Part shown: positions 32,289 to 43,400 of the stretch, in pieces
Layout: each line of letters starts with the position of its first letter
Position numbering within the stretch: the stretch's first letter is position 1
NCBI RefSeq assembly: GCF_001661265.1
Contig: NW_017566999.1
Span: 434,001-498,000 of the forward strand
From: Saitoella complicata NRRL Y-17804
Taxonomy: Eukaryota; Ascomycota; Saitoellomycetes; Saitoellales; Saitoellaceae
Direction: 5' to 3'
Length of the DNA stretch: 64,000 nucleotides
Made by a program: the position numbers and the translations under genes
The notes under the pieces: generated by a model
Told to the model about the DNA's origin: nothing
Database searches by the model: none
The model's input: only the letters and a program-made list of their open reading frames with translations

Positions 32289-34889
32289 TCACGCCCTCCC
32301 CCTGCCCTTATTCCCGCGCGAGTGCGTCTCGCCGGGTAACTCCTCAAATGTAGCCTTCCTCCGCTCGCTTTCCCTATCGTATCCTCGAGCCGTAGCCGGC
32401 GCCGGCGCCGGCGCCCGAGGACCAGCCCTCCGCAAAGCCTGCACCAAATGCTCCGCCGCAGACACCTGCGGCGCAGAGACAGTCAACTTCTTTGCCCAAT
32501 TTCCCCTCTTAAGGATCGGGCGCAACGGGGTGTTGCGTGGCATTCCATGACTTTCGTGCCTATCGCCAAAGAAGCCTGGGTCCTCCATGTCGTCCTTGAC
32601 AGAATTCTGCCCACCTCCACCCGACCGGCCATCCCGGGCCCCGAATTGCCTACTCTGCATCGCCCTCATCTCCATAGCATACCCCCACCTCTCACTCTCC
32701 CTCAACGCCCCCTCTTTCCTTTTCAGCTTCTCATACGCCAACTCCCTCAACGCCTGATCCATCGTCTCCTCACACACCGTCTTCAACATCGTCGCTTCAC
32801 TAGCCGAAGTGAGTACCTTGGGGAATTTCGCGCATAGCCAGGTATACATCCCCAACACGCGATGCAGCGATTCAATCCGTTGGAGTGATTCAGTCGTGCG
32901 TGGCATTCCATCATCGAGGGCCTCGAGGTCGATTCCGCGGATGGCGAGGATAGAGCCATCCGTCTCCGTCGCGATTTTCTGTGCCATATCGAGGAGTGCC
33001 GCAACGGAACGGGGATCAGTCAGTTTGACGGGAGCCATAGAGAGAATCCAATGTTGCTCAAACGTCAATCCCTTGACACGACTCACAACCCCCGCCGTCT
33101 CCCACAAATTCTGCCCAACAGACGGGAAATACAAAGAACTCATCTTCAACATCGAATAAAACCGTTTCATGACGACCATGTAGGGCGTCTCGACCGGGAA
33201 GAGTGCACCAAAGCGTCCCATGATTCCCGGCCCGGGCTGGAGTCCAGCTTTCGGGAGTTGTTTGACGGGGGTTTTCATGGCTGCGGCCAGGACGGGCATG
33301 TCGCGTGGGGTGAGGGTTGTGACGTATCCTGGGATCGGCTCGGTGAGTGGTTCCTCGATTACGGCGGATTCGGAGGTGCGGGTGTTGGGTTTGTAGCGGC
33401 CTGCTCTGCCTGCGATTTGCTTGATCTGCGGCGGTGTGATCTGGACTTGTTTTTGGCCGTCCCATTTCTGTAGGGTCTCGAACACGATCCTCTTGATACT
33501 CAGATTCAACCCCATTCCGATCGCGTCACTCGCCACAAGCACGTCGAACCCCGAATCAGGATCGTTGAAGAGAGATGCCTGTGCTGCTCGTGTCTCGGGG
33601 GGTAAGGAGCCGTAAATCACCGCACACCGTTTCCCCGTCATCTCCTCGATCTTCCTCTTAATCGCAAAGATATTCTTCCGGGAAAAAGTAACGACGCAAT
33701 CCCCATTCTCAATCTTGCTCAAATCACCCTCCAAGCTCTTTTCCTGTACCTCCAACGCACCCAACCTCTGATATCTCTTGACCTCGACCGTATCGCCCAC
33801 ACTCTCCGCCAAACGTGTCACTAAATCGACGACACTCTCCTCACCACACAAATGAATTTCCTTTGCGCGTACACCGAGTAACGCATTCGTCCAACCCCCT
33901 CCTCGCTCAACATCCCCAATCATCTGAATCTCATCGAAAACGGCGACATCATAAGGATGATCCAAATCCGTCATCTCAATCGTACTACTAACGATCCCGG
34001 CACCCTCGACCTCACGTTTCTCATCCCCCGTGATAAGATTACACGGGACCCCCATCTTATTCATCCTTTCCCAAATTTCCAACGCCAACAGTCTCAGGGG
34101 ACCCGCGAACAATCCGCGTTCGGCGGACGCGAGACGGTTTAGTGCGGAGTGGGTTTTACCGGAGTTTGTGGGACCTACGTGGAGGGTGATGTGACGGGAC
34201 ATTTCGCGGGCGGCGGGGTACCACTCCCCTGGGTATCGTGCATCGGCGACAGAATGTTGGAGAGCGAGGTCCGATTTGGGCGTTGCGTGTGCGATTGCGT
34301 ATGTCTCGAACGACTCCGTCAAGAGTGTTGCAAGCGCCGCACTGCCCCTCTCAACATACGTCTTCCGTAGCTCGAACAGATCGGGAACTTCAGCCGCGCC
34401 TCGAGCGAATTTGTCGTTTTTCGGGGGGCTGTTGTATTGCTGCTCCGGGCCCGACAAGAGCGCTTCCCGGAAAGCTGACCAAGCGAGGTTGTATTCTTTT
34501 TCGCCGATGCGTTGTTTCGAGAGTTTCGAGCGCGAGCTGTAGATGGGGTTTGAGATTATCCGATCGAGTCTTCGTTCTAGGATGAGGCGGAATTGGTGGT
34601 AGGGGACGTCTTCGGCGCCGAATGGAGTGGATTTGAAGTGGGGTTGTTGGAGTTGGGAGGCGTTGTTTTGTGGGTTTCGCCGGGGAACGCCGTGGAAGAA
34701 GTTTGGGATGCGGATGTCACGACTTATCGATTGTTCTCTTCGACGAGGAGGAGGAGGAGGAGGGTCGGCGGTGCGCTTCGCTGGAGCAAGTCTGTCGCGG
34801 AGGCATATTGATGTCGAGGCGAATGTCCGTGTAGATCTTGATGGACATGAGCAAGTCGTTCGCAGGGATAACCGTTGCGAATGGATCAT
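32289..34889 (-). CDS. SUV3: Mitochondrial ATP-dependent RNA helicase Suv3
   Basis: DExH-type helicase of the mitochondrial RNA degradosome, which unwinds RNA for the exonuclease partner. It is a single exon of 866 residues starting at the ATG at 34889. The N-terminus is Ser/Arg-rich (LSLRTTCSCPSRSTRTFAST), as in a mitochondrial presequence, followed by a Pro/Arg linker. Motif I is GPTNSGKTHSAL (Lys245), motif II is DEIQ and motif VI is QIAGRAGRYKPN. The Suv3 C-terminal domain follows. The last 100 residues are Gly/Ala/Arg/Pro-rich, including an alternating Ala-Pro run. It is divergent from TAF13 with 148 bp between starts. Length is in the usual range for fungal Suv3. Confidence 0.94.
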   Translation of the reverse strand: MIHSQRLSLRTTCSCPSRSTRTFASTSICLRDRLAPAKRTADPPPPPPRRREQSISRDIRIPNFFHGVPRRNPQNNASQLQQPHFKSTPFGAEDVPYHQFRLILERRLDRIISNPIYSSRSKLSKQRIGEKEYNLAWSAFREALLSGPEQQYNSPPKNDKFARGAAEVPDLFELRKTYVERGSAALATLLTESFETYAIAHATPKSDLALQHSVADARYPGEWYPAAREMSRHITLHVGPTNSGKTHSALNRLASAERGLFAGPLRLLALEIWERMNKMGVPCNLITGDEKREVEGAGIVSSTIEMTDLDHPYDVAVFDEIQMIGDVERGGGWTNALLGVRAKEIHLCGEESVVDLVTRLAESVGDTVEVKRYQRLGALEVQEKSLEGDLSKIENGDCVVTFSRKNIFAIKRKIEEMTGKRCAVIYGSLPPETRAAQASLFNDPDSGFDVLVASDAIGMGLNLSIKRIVFETLQKWDGQKQVQITPPQIKQIAGRAGRYKPNTRTSESAVIEEPLTEPIPGYVTTLTPRDMPVLAAAMKTPVKQLPKAGLQPGPGIMGRFGALFPVETPYMVVMKRFYSMLKMSSLYFPSVGQNLWETAGVVSRVKGLTFEQHWILSMAPVKLTDPRSVAALLDMAQKIATETDGSILAIRGIDLEALDDGMPRTTESLQRIESLHRVLGMYTWLCAKFPKVLTSASEATMLKTVCEETMDQALRELAYEKLKRKEGALRESERWGYAMEMRAMQSRQFGARDGRSGGGGQNSVKDDMEDPGFFGDRHESHGMPRNTPLRPILKRGNWAKKLTVSAPQVSAAEHLVQALRRAGPRAPAPAPATARGYDRESERRKATFEELPGETHSRGNKGRGRA

Positions 34890-35037
34890 TATGGTTGAAG
34901 TGGCGATTCCCTGTTATTTGCCGTTTCTGGATTATTATTGTGTAGACTTTATCGAGTATGCACACATCCTGCAATCTGCTGCAAGTGCCCTTGTATACGT
35001 ACGGTACCGGTACACTCCACCAAACCAGCATTCAACC

Positions 35038-35498
35038 ATGGATAACCAACAAAAGGAAAAGATCAAACGTGCCCGCAAGGTCGGCCTCTTCAACAAAGAC
35101 TGTACGTCTCTCCCTACTTTTTCCGCTCCATCATCTCGGTTGTTGATTCGGGAATAAAAACAGTAAAGAACCTCATGTACGCCTTCGGCGACGACCAAAA
35201 CCCCTCCTTCGACTCCGTCAACGTACTCGAAGACATCCTCGTTGACTATATTTCCGAAATGGTACGTGCCCCTCCCTGTCCCTCGTTGGGCTCGCTAACC
35301 CTCGCTCGCCCACAGTGCCACGAAGCCTCCCGTATCGCAGGCCCCACGCGCAGTAAAGTCAAAATGGAAGATTTCAAGTATGCACTACGGAATGACTCCA
35401 AGAAATTAGGCAGGGTGGAGCAGTTGTTGGCGATGAATAAGGAGATTGCGGAGGCAAGGAAGATGTTTGATGATGAGCCTGGGGCTGCGAAGAAGTGA
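35038..35498 (+). CDS. TAF13: TFIID subunit TAF13
   Basis: Histone-fold subunit of general factor TFIID; it pairs with TAF11 and acts at RNA polymerase II promoters. Three exons are 35038-35101, 35164-35261 and 35316-35498. The introns are 35102-35163 and 35262-35315; the second contains a GCTAAC branch-like site. The spliced product is 114 residues. The histone fold reads LFNKDLKNLMYAFGDDQNP, then VLEDILVDYISEMCHEA, then KVKMEDFKYALRNDSKKLGR, all typical of TAF13. The N-terminus is Lys/Arg-rich and the C-terminal helix is charged. Both introns interrupt the histone fold. It shares a 148-bp divergent promoter with SUV3. Confidence 0.95.
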
Positions 35499-35611
35499 GG
35501 CTGGAATGAAGTGAGTGCCGAATGTTGATGGATTGGCAGGATAGGTAGAGTGGGTTTGGCGTTTCAAGGCGTTTTCTGTTTTTTTTTATCAATATATGCC
35601 ATTTGAGTCTG

Positions 35612-36139
35612 CTACAACCACCCCGGCCCCCCTCCCTCAACCCTAACCCCCCCAACATCAAACCCCTCAATCCACAACTCATTAACAACCCTCCACCTAC
35701 CGCCCGCAAACTTGCAATACTCCTCACTAACACTCGCCAAATTCCACCGCTGCAGACGCCGCAAACATCCAATCACGGTTCCGATACGGTGGCGGCCAGT
35801 TTGGTCCATGAGGAGGACACCGTGGTTTTGTGCGCAGATCTCGAGAATGAGTTCCAACACCCGCTTCACACTCTCAGCACCAGCCCAGCCTTCCTCACTG
35901 TCGCCCTCCCCCACGACCGGTAAGCACACCAAGCTCACGCCCCGATCCCTCGCCCATGTTTTTGTCACGGTCGATGGATCCTCGATGGCGAGCCAGATGA
36001 TTGTGTGGAGGGGGAGGGTGTCGAGGAAGGGGAGGTTTATGCGGGAGGGCTGGGCGGAGCGGTAGAGGTTTGCTTCGACGTGAGCGAAGACTGGGGGGGG
36101 GATCAGGCGGGTGAAGGGCGCTGGGGGTTGTGATGTCAT
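35612..36139 (-). CDS. Oca/Siw14-type atypical dual-specificity phosphatase relative, catalytic Cys missing
   Basis: The product is 175 residues from the ATG at 36139; the frame is open further upstream but has no ATG there. The fold marks of the plant-and-fungal atypical DSP family (Siw14/Oca) are present: [19 protein letters not shown] near the N-terminus, then [10 protein letters not shown]. The P-loop region reads [16 protein letters not shown]. In active members this loop is HC-x5-R (inositol pyrophosphate phosphatases), but here Asp stands where the Cys should be and only the Gly-x-His-Arg part is kept. The product is therefore probably catalytically dead. Several yeast Oca proteins likewise act as non-enzymatic partners in a complex. 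It is divergent from KAE1. Confidence 0.8.
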   Translation of the reverse strand: MTSQPPAPFTRLIPPPVFAHVEANLYRSAQPSRINLPFLDTLPLHTIIWLAIEDPSTVTKTWARDRGVSLVCLPVVGEGDSEEGWAGAESVKRVLELILEICAQNHGVLLMDQTGRHRIGTVIGCLRRLQRWNLASVSEEYCKFAGGRWRVVNELWIEGFDVGGVRVEGGGPGWL

Positions 36140-36315
36140 TGTTCTACGTACGAGAGGAAAGAGGCCCTTCGTGAGTCTCCTCCTATCTTTTCTTTTGAGG
36201 ACGAGAGGAAAGAGGGTTGATGGAGGCACCCCTGACTACTGCTCCGCCAAATTCCTCGACACCGTGTCTACGTTACACCCCGCCTCTCCTCTCCTCTCCG
36301 CTCCCCTCCCCTCCC

Positions 36316-36390
36316 ATGCCATGCCAAACACAACAGGCTACATCGCTATCGGCCTCGAAGGTTCCGCAAACAAACTCGGCGTCGGCATAA
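36316..36390 (+). promoter_or_regulatory. Short overlapping upstream ORF at the KAE1 start
   Basis: The sequence CCATGCCATGCC holds two ATGs five bases apart in different frames. The first opens a 24-codon frame ending at TAA 36388-36390, inside the KAE1 coding sequence. Leaky scanning would be needed to reach the KAE1 start. Confidence 0.55.
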
Positions 36391-37436
36391 TCTGCCACCC
36401 CTTCCCCCCAAACTCCCCCGCCCTCGTCCTCTCAAACCTCAGACACACCTACATCACACCCCCCGGCTCCGGCTTCTTACCCCGTGATACCGCAAAACAC
36501 CATAAAGCCTGGGTCGTGAGGTTGGTGCGACAAGCGTTGAAGGAGAGTGGTGTCAAGGTTCGGGAGGTTGATTGTATCTGTTTTACCCGGGGTCCGGGGA
36601 TGGGTGCGCCCCTACAGTCTGTCGCATTAGCTGCGCGGACTTTGAGTCTCTTGTGGGATAAACCATTGGTCGGTGTGAACCACTGCATCGGACACATCGA
36701 AATGGGCCGCGAAATAACCGGCGCACAAAACCCCGTCGTACTCTACGTCTCTGGCGGAAACACCCAAGTGATCGCATACTCTGCACAACGGTATCGCATT
36801 TTCGGGGAGACGCTCGATATTGCTGTTGGGAATTGTTTGGATCGGTTTGCGAGGTGTATTGGGGTTAGCAATGATCCGAGTCCGGGGTGGAATATTGAGC
36901 AGATGGCGAAGAAAGTCGAGGGTGGGGGGAGGTTGGTGGAGTTGCCGTATACGGTGAAGGGGATGGATTTGAGTATGAGTGGGGTGTTGAGCACGATCGA
37001 AGTCTTGGCCCAATCCATCGGCAAACCACTCAAACCCTCCAAATCTACCCCCCTCACCCCCGACGACAACAACGACCCCCTCACCCCCGAAGACCTCTGC
37101 TTCTCCCTCCAAGAAACCCTCTTCGCAATGCTCACAGAAATAACCGAACGCGCACTCTCTCACACATCGTCAACCTCAATCCTCATCGTCGGCGGTGTCG
37201 GCTGTAACTTGCGGCTACAAGAGATGATGAGCGATATGGCAAGAGCGAGGGGTGCGGAGGTGTTTGCGACGGATGAGAGGTTTTGTATCGATAATGGGAT
37301 CATGATTGCGCAGGCTGGGTTGTTGGAGTGGAGGGGGTGGGGTGCGGGTGGGGAGGGAGGAAGAGGGGGGGTTGAGGGGAGTGGGGTTACGCAGAGGTTT
37401 AGGACGGATGAGGTGTTGGTCAAGTGGAGGGATTGA
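36321..37436 (+). CDS. KAE1: tRNA threonylcarbamoyl transferase Kae1 (KEOPS/EKC)
   Basis: Catalytic subunit of the KEOPS/EKC complex that makes t6A37 on ANN-decoding tRNAs. The product is 371 residues. The ASKHA ATPase fold begins [16 protein letters not shown]. The metal site HCIGH is at His121/His125, and further motifs are [30 protein letters not shown] and [16 protein letters not shown]. The protein is slightly longer than usual (about 335) because of a Pro/Asp-rich insert ([17 protein letters not shown]) and a Gly-rich stretch near the C-terminus. No mitochondrial presequence is seen, which favours Kae1 over Qri7. An out-of-frame ATG lies 5 nt upstream (36316) and opens a 24-codon overlapping frame. 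It is divergent from the Oca-type gene. Confidence 0.95.
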   Translation: MPNTTGYIAIGLEGSANKLGVGIICHPFPPNSPALVLSNLRHTYITPPGSGFLPRDTAKHHKAWVVRLVRQALKESGVKVREVDCICFTRGPGMGAPLQSVALAARTLSLLWDKPLVGVNHCIGHIEMGREITGAQNPVVLYVSGGNTQVIAYSAQRYRIFGETLDIAVGNCLDRFARCIGVSNDPSPGWNIEQMAKKVEGGGRLVELPYTVKGMDLSMSGVLSTIEVLAQSIGKPLKPSKSTPLTPDDNNDPLTPEDLCFSLQETLFAMLTEITERALSHTSSTSILIVGGVGCNLRLQEMMSDMARARGAEVFATDERFCIDNGIMIAQAGLLEWRGWGAGGEGGRGGVEGSGVTQRFRTDEVLVKWRD

Positions 37437-37729
37437 AAAGTCTTGTCGATGAGAAGATGTTGGAGTGTGCATTTGTGAGCCACACCGGCACCGCATACCC
37501 CGGGACCGTGAAGAATAGAAGCATCGATAATTGAATACAAGTTATATTGGTGTTCGTTCAGCAGCTGATGCGCGCGCCGCTCCAATGCACCCCAGCTCTC
37601 CTCCGATCTCCTCGTCTCGAGCTCCAGGTGCAGGATGCGCCGCTATCCAAACCCTTCACCACACAGTCCCATTTTCACGGCCCCTCCTATTCTCTGTCGT
37701 ACTCTTTATCATATCGTTTATCCTTCATC

Positions 37730-38283
37730 ATGTTGTTCTCCACCCTCGCTCCTCTTGCTCTGAGCTTCGTTGCTTTCTACGGGGTACTACGCTTGATCTT
37801 GTTGATTGACTGTTACCGCATATACTCACTTGTGAGTGGTACAGGTCGTCGTCTCAGGTGCTCCTCCGCCTACCACAGTCGTTGCTATGGGTTCCGCCGG
37901 TGTCACGCAAGTCATGGTACGCTGATTCGAAAGGATTGCACGGCTTGCATAATGCTTATCCTTTTCCTGCCGTACAGCCCACGGAGACCCCAACTTCAGC
38001 TCAGGGCTCGAACAAGAACTTTGGTTCCTTCATTGAGGGCGTCGTTAATGGTGTCGTCAGTCTTGCCGAAGGCAAAGCTGTTGCTGTATACCGCCCCTTC
38101 CCCTATCTACCCCGGATGTATGCTGACAATTGAGATTAGCAGGGGTCTACAATTGCGGCGTCCGCTATTCCGGTTGTTACTGAGAGGAAGGATTTGTGTT
38201 CGACATGTCACTCGCTCAATCGTCCGAATAGGGTTGCTACGGGGCACGTCTCGACTGTTGAGGCTGCTTCTCCTACTGCGTAG
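37730..38283 (+). CDS. Small secreted protein of unknown function, four exons
   Basis: Exons are 37730-37783, 37845-37916, 37978-38085 and 38143-38283. The introns are 61, 61 and 57 bp, all begin GTA and end CAG, and all lie between codons. The spliced product is 124 residues. The first 26 or so form a signal peptide (MLFSTLAPLALSFVAFYG then VVVSGA). The mature part starts PPPTTVV, then has small and Asn/Gly residues with a short hydrophobic helix (FGSFIEGVVNGVVSLAEG). The end has one CSTC pair in a basic context (ERKDLCSTCHSLNRPNR). No known domain was recognised. The agreement of three introns in phase is the main evidence. A secreted effector or wall protein is a guess. Confidence 0.68.
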
Positions 38284-38508
38284 ACCGTGACTGTGGATGT
38301 CTGCGAACGTGGAGGTTGGAAAGGTGTCCTTTTTTGTATGAATGCTATGTGAATAGAATGCAATGATTTTCACCTTCGTTTAGTCCCTCGCTGCCATTCG
38401 CCAAACACAAACATAAATACCCGAAAAACACCAACAGCGCCGGCTTGTAAATGCTTGACCTAAAACAAACCCCATCTGACTCAAGCCCTATCCAACAGCA
38501 GATGTCCA

Positions 38509-39855
38509 TCATACTTGATCATCATTCGGTCCCCTGAATTCTTGGATCTCCATGGCTTCGCGCGAGTCGACATTATCTTCACCTTCGGAATTATCGTCAA
38601 TGTCGTCGTCGGAGCTGTCATCGACGACGCTGTTCACGATACTCTCGACGATACTCTCCACGTCATCATCCACATCTGGATCCTCCTTAACATCCTCAGC
38701 ATCGGCAATCTTCACAACCTTCTCACCCCCACCCTCCTCCGCCTTAGTCTCTGCATCCTCCTCCTCCCTCTTCCGCTTCTTCCCCGCCCCCCTCGCCTTC
38801 GCAATGAGATCCTTGAAATCATCCTCATGCCTCCTCCCCCACCCCTCCAAATCCACCTCCCTCCCCTTCCCCTTCCCCTTCCCGACAATGCCGTCCAACC
38901 CCCTCACCTCTCCAGCAGCCATGGTGCGTTCCCACTCCCCCAACTCTCGTAGTAGTTCGCGTTTTGGTTTAGGGTGTAACGCGTCCAAATTCGCGTTCCA
39001 TAACGAGACCCATTCTGCATGTCGACGTTGGAGAAGGGGTTTTGGGCCGTGGGTTGGGATGGATAGGGTTGAGAGGTGAGTGCGGAGTTTGGATTCGGTG
39101 TGCAGGGCGTAGTTTAGTTTCGGGAGGCGTTTCATGTCTGTGGGTGCCATACTTGTGCCGTTCGTGCGATTTCGAGTCATCCGGCCTTCGTCGACGCGTG
39201 GTGAGGGCTGGGGTTGAGGTGGAGGTGGTGCGGGTGATGACCGACGACGAGGCGGAGGAGGAGGCGATGTGCGGCCACTTAGACATCGATCGAGATGTGC
39301 GTTCATTTCTGCTTCTTTTTTTGGTCGGGAGCAGACTGGACAGGGGACTAAACTGGGGTCCGACGTTGGTGGTTCTGGTTGTGGTTGTGGGGCTGCGGCG
39401 CGACGGGGTTGGCGGCGGGAGGGAGGGGGTGGGGAGGATGAGAGGTCGTAGATGTCGTTTGGGGTTGGTGGGGGGATGGTGGTGGAGTGTGGTGGTGTCC
39501 GATCTTTCCGTGCGAGATCCAGCAATTCTTGCCTACGCGCCCCAACATTCAGCACCATAAGCACCTACAGACCTCATTACACTCACCTCTCTTTTCCCCA
39601 AACCTCCACAATCTCGGCAACAACCACATTCCTCCTCAACCGCATCTCCTGCTCCGGACTCCTACACGTCGGGCATATCTGTTCGCTCGCGAGACATCTT
39701 CGGATACACAAAGAACAAAAGGTGTGCGAGCATGTTGTTATTAGGGGGGCTGTGAAGAAGTCTTTGCAGATTTGGCAGCGGAGGGAGGAGTCGAGGGAGG
39801 AGAGGGCGGGGAGGAGGGTTGGGGTCCAGTCTGAAGGGTCGGTGATGTCGACCAT
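38509..39855 (-). CDS. RAD18: E3 ubiquitin ligase Rad18 (post-replication repair)
   Basis: With Rad6, ubiquitinates PCNA at stalled replication forks. Exons are 39587-39855 and 38509-39532; the intron is 39533-39586 (GTGAGT...CGTAG). The product is 430 residues. The RING finger is at about 27-65 (CQICKDFFTAPLITTCSHTF, then CIRRCL, then CPTC). The join gives WGKER-QELLDLARK. A UBZ zinc finger follows (CPVCSRPKKEAEMNAHLDRC), then a SAP-like region (PKLNYALHTESKLRTHLSTL). The linker between RING and UBZ and the stretch after UBZ are Pro/Arg-rich. The C-terminal tail is strongly acidic (Asp/Glu/Ser), which I cannot assign a role. It is divergent from the dynein gene with 643 bp between starts. 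Confidence 0.93.
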
Positions 39856-40498
39856 GGTGGTGGGATAGCAGTGGAGGATGGTAGGGGGATGGGTTGATGG
39901 TGGTGAGGGAGCTGAACGGGGTTGGACTCGGTGGTGGAGTGCTCGTAATTACTTTGCAGCTCGACGACGCGTTTGGGCGCGCTCGCAACCGCCATGGAGT
40001 TATTAGTTAACTCCGGTTCAGTTAAATGGAATGCGCAAAAAGCAGGTAGGTCACTCCATAGAACCTTATCAAGCATTTAAAGGCTTACCCATGGTGTTCA
40101 GTACGGCCTTCAGGCAACCATTGTTTGTGATGATCAGCGTTTTGTAAGACACTGTAATTGCTCTCTACCTGGTTCCCAGCATGATTCAACTGTCCACAAG
40201 GATTTACCGCTGCACCTAGACCCAGACGCGTACTTGGGTCCCACCCAATACCTGCCTGAATTCAGCATACAGCAATACTATGTCGGTTGTCACTCCCTTC
40301 AAGCAGGATCAGCGAGATTCCCGTTCCTCCCACGGCTTCCCCCAGCAATGCAATCTTACGCACCCCCATGCAGGGGCTCACATGCCGTATACACCGCGGC
40401 CGTGCGCTCCTCGCAACACCCAAACTCACCACCAATTCGACAACCCATATACCCCTTTCAACGTTCATTACCAACGCCTATCTGACAAGAAGGCCACA
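39856..40498. other. Divergent promoter of RAD18 and dynein heavy chain
   Basis: 643 bp with no supported gene. The right half probably carries the dynein 5' leader. An open frame runs through it into dynein, but it holds no conserved sequence and the first ATG with the family's N-terminal block is at 40499. Confidence 0.45.
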
Positions 40499-43400
40499 AT
40501 GGACGTGGACGATACCCCGGGCTCCCCGGACCCGTCCATCGCCGCGGCAGCTGGTGATGGAACTACGAACGAGACGAGCCTCATTGACCTCGTCGATACC
40601 TCCGTCTTCATCGACTACCTGAAACAGTTGTGTCTGGTCACGTTGGGTGCGACCGAGTTCGATTTAGAGACCACTTTGCTGAGGAATACGGATACGGAGA
40701 CGCGGTGTGCGAGGTTTATCGGGGATACGAGTGGTGGGAATGTAGCGTTGTATGTCGCTAAGGAGGCAGTCGAGGGAGATGGTAAGATGTTCGCGGCTTT
40801 CTCCTTTGAGATGCTGGCTTATGAATCCTACAGATACCAAGTTTACGTATGCGCTCTCCACCGACTTGTCAAGCACACCCGCGACAGTTGCCTCACTCGC
40901 CCTAATCAAACGCGCAGCCGCCGTGCTTGACGCTTCCCAGCCCTTACAGTCACAGCTCCAAATCGTCAACCTCCCCGGTCTCCGCTCCCCCTCCTCCTCC
41001 ACCTCCGGCACCGGACCCACAACCGCCACCTCACCCTACGAAACCCTCCACAGCCTCATCCACCTCGCCATTGCCCCCTACTTTGACGCCTACGCCAAGG
41101 AAGGAGGAACCGAGAAACCTTCTGTTGAAGCTACAGCTGCGCCGGGGACGTCAGGAATCCCACAAACCAAAAAGAAGATTGCGGAGTTGGAACTCTCGCT
41201 CCTCCACTTGCAGCAAAACGTCCAAATCCCGGAAATCCAACTCGCGATTCACCCTACCATCGTTGCCGCCACCGCCGCTGCAAAGAATAAAGGTGTTGGG
41301 AGTGGCACGAAAGCTTCGGTGGGGGATTTGGATCCGGTGTTGGTGCAGGATCCGACGTTTTTGAATGGATTGCAGGGGAGTGTGGGGGGTTGGATCAAAT
41401 CCATCCAAACAATCACCAAACTCGCACACAACCCCACACCCCTCACATCCCCCACCACAACCCGTCCTGCCTCCTCCGAAGTATCGTTTTGGTTATCCCT
41501 CGAAACCGCACTCACCAACATCGACGCCCAACTCCGCTCGGAGGGGGTGAGCCTCACGTTGGAGGTTCTTAGGGCTGCGAAACGGTTTCATACGACTGTA
41601 AGTTTCATTGCGGATACGGGGCTTAAGGAGGCTGGGGAGGTTGTTGCGAGGTACAATTTACTCATGCGCGAGTTTCCGCTCGACGAGTTATTGTCCGCTA
41701 CATCTCTCGAGCGGGTCGGGGAGGCAGTTATCGCGGTCTTCGGGCATTTGTGTAGGAAGCTACGTGTTAGCCCCTACCCCATTCGCCGGGCGCTTCCGCT
41801 GGTGCAGGCTATTTCGGCGGATTTCGATGAGCGGATCGTGGGGTTGTTGAGAGCGAAACGGGTGATGCACTTATCGCACCCCGTATTCGAGACCCTAGCC
41901 ACGCAATGGTCGAGTGTGTTTAGGATCTGGGATGAGCAGTATAAAGAATTCACCAACGTCGCGCGCGAGGTCTCGCGGAAACGCAGTGAGAAGTTTATTC
42001 CGATTAAGATTGGGGCGAGGCATGTCAAGACGCAGGAAAGACTCGAGTATGTACGCGCGTTTCGGAAGGGGCATGAACAGTTAAGGGAGACGATCGGGAG
42101 GGTTATTGCGGGTGCTGCTGGTGTTGGTGTTGGGGAGGAGGGGGATGTGGAGAGTGAGGTCGTGCATGCGTATGAGGCGCTTAGGGATGTTGACGTGCTT
42201 GACGTGAGTCCGGAGGGAACGGAAGTGTGGTTCGCGGCTGAGACGACATACACCTCCCGGATTTCGCATGTCGAGAATAGCATTATCCTCCGTCTTCGGG
42301 ATCGACTCGGAACCGCACGGACCGCGAGCGAGATGTTTCGCGTGTTTTCGACGTTTAACGCGCTTTTTGTGAGGCCGAAGATTCGGGGCGCGATTGGGGA
42401 GTATCAGGCGCAGTTGATTGAGAACGTGAAGCGTGATATCCAGAAATTGCATGATAAATTCAGGATGGGGTATGGAGGCTCAGATGAACGCGCAATGGCT
42501 CAGCTTAGGGATTTACCACCTATTTCGGGAGCGATCGTGTGGGCGAGACAGATTGAGAGGCAGTTGATGGCGTACATGGGGAGAGTTGAGGATGTACTTG
42601 GAAAAGGGTGGGAATTGTATGCGGAGGGACAAAAGCTCAAAGAGGAGAGTGATACCTTTCGCAAGAAGTTGGAGACGAGGGGGGTTTATGAACAATGGCT
42701 CGCGGAGGTACAAGGCAAGAACCTCGCGCTCCGTGGACGACTTTTCGAGATCGTACGGAATCGCGCGGCGGGGGGGACGTTGGAGCTCGTTGTTCATTTC
42801 GATCCGCAGGTGATTGCGTTGTTTAAGGAGGTACGGAATCTGGTGTGGTTGGGCTTTGCGGTACCGCATGCGATTAGCCATGTTTCGAAGGATGCGAAGA
42901 GGGTTTACCCGTTTGCTGTGAGTCTTATGGAGGGGGTTAGGACGTATGGGCAGTCCACGCAAATTATTGGGGAGATGGGGGAGGTGAGGATGTTGTTGAA
43001 TGGATACCAGGCTGATGTGCAAAAGTTGATTAAGGCTGGGTTGTGGATGAGGTGGGAGAGCTTTGTGCAGGCTTTCGATGCGCATTTGAGGCCGATATTG
43101 GGGGGTGGGGTCGAGGGGGGTGTGACTAGTACGAGGGAGAATAAGCATATCCAGTTCGTGCAGGATTTTGGTTCTGCCGTGTTGTTGCTGCAAACCAAGA
43201 CGGATATGCTGGTTCGTGCGCATGTTGTTGTGGTGAAGGCGGTGAACGAGTTGCGAACATGCAAGTACGATGCCGAAACCTTCCAGGGTTGCTTTAAGCG
43301 CGTTCAGGGAGCGATTGATCAGCTTAATTTGGAGAATTATGTTAATCTTGAGCAGTGGGTTGAGAAGCTCAATGAGGAGATTGAGACGGTCTTGGCGGAG

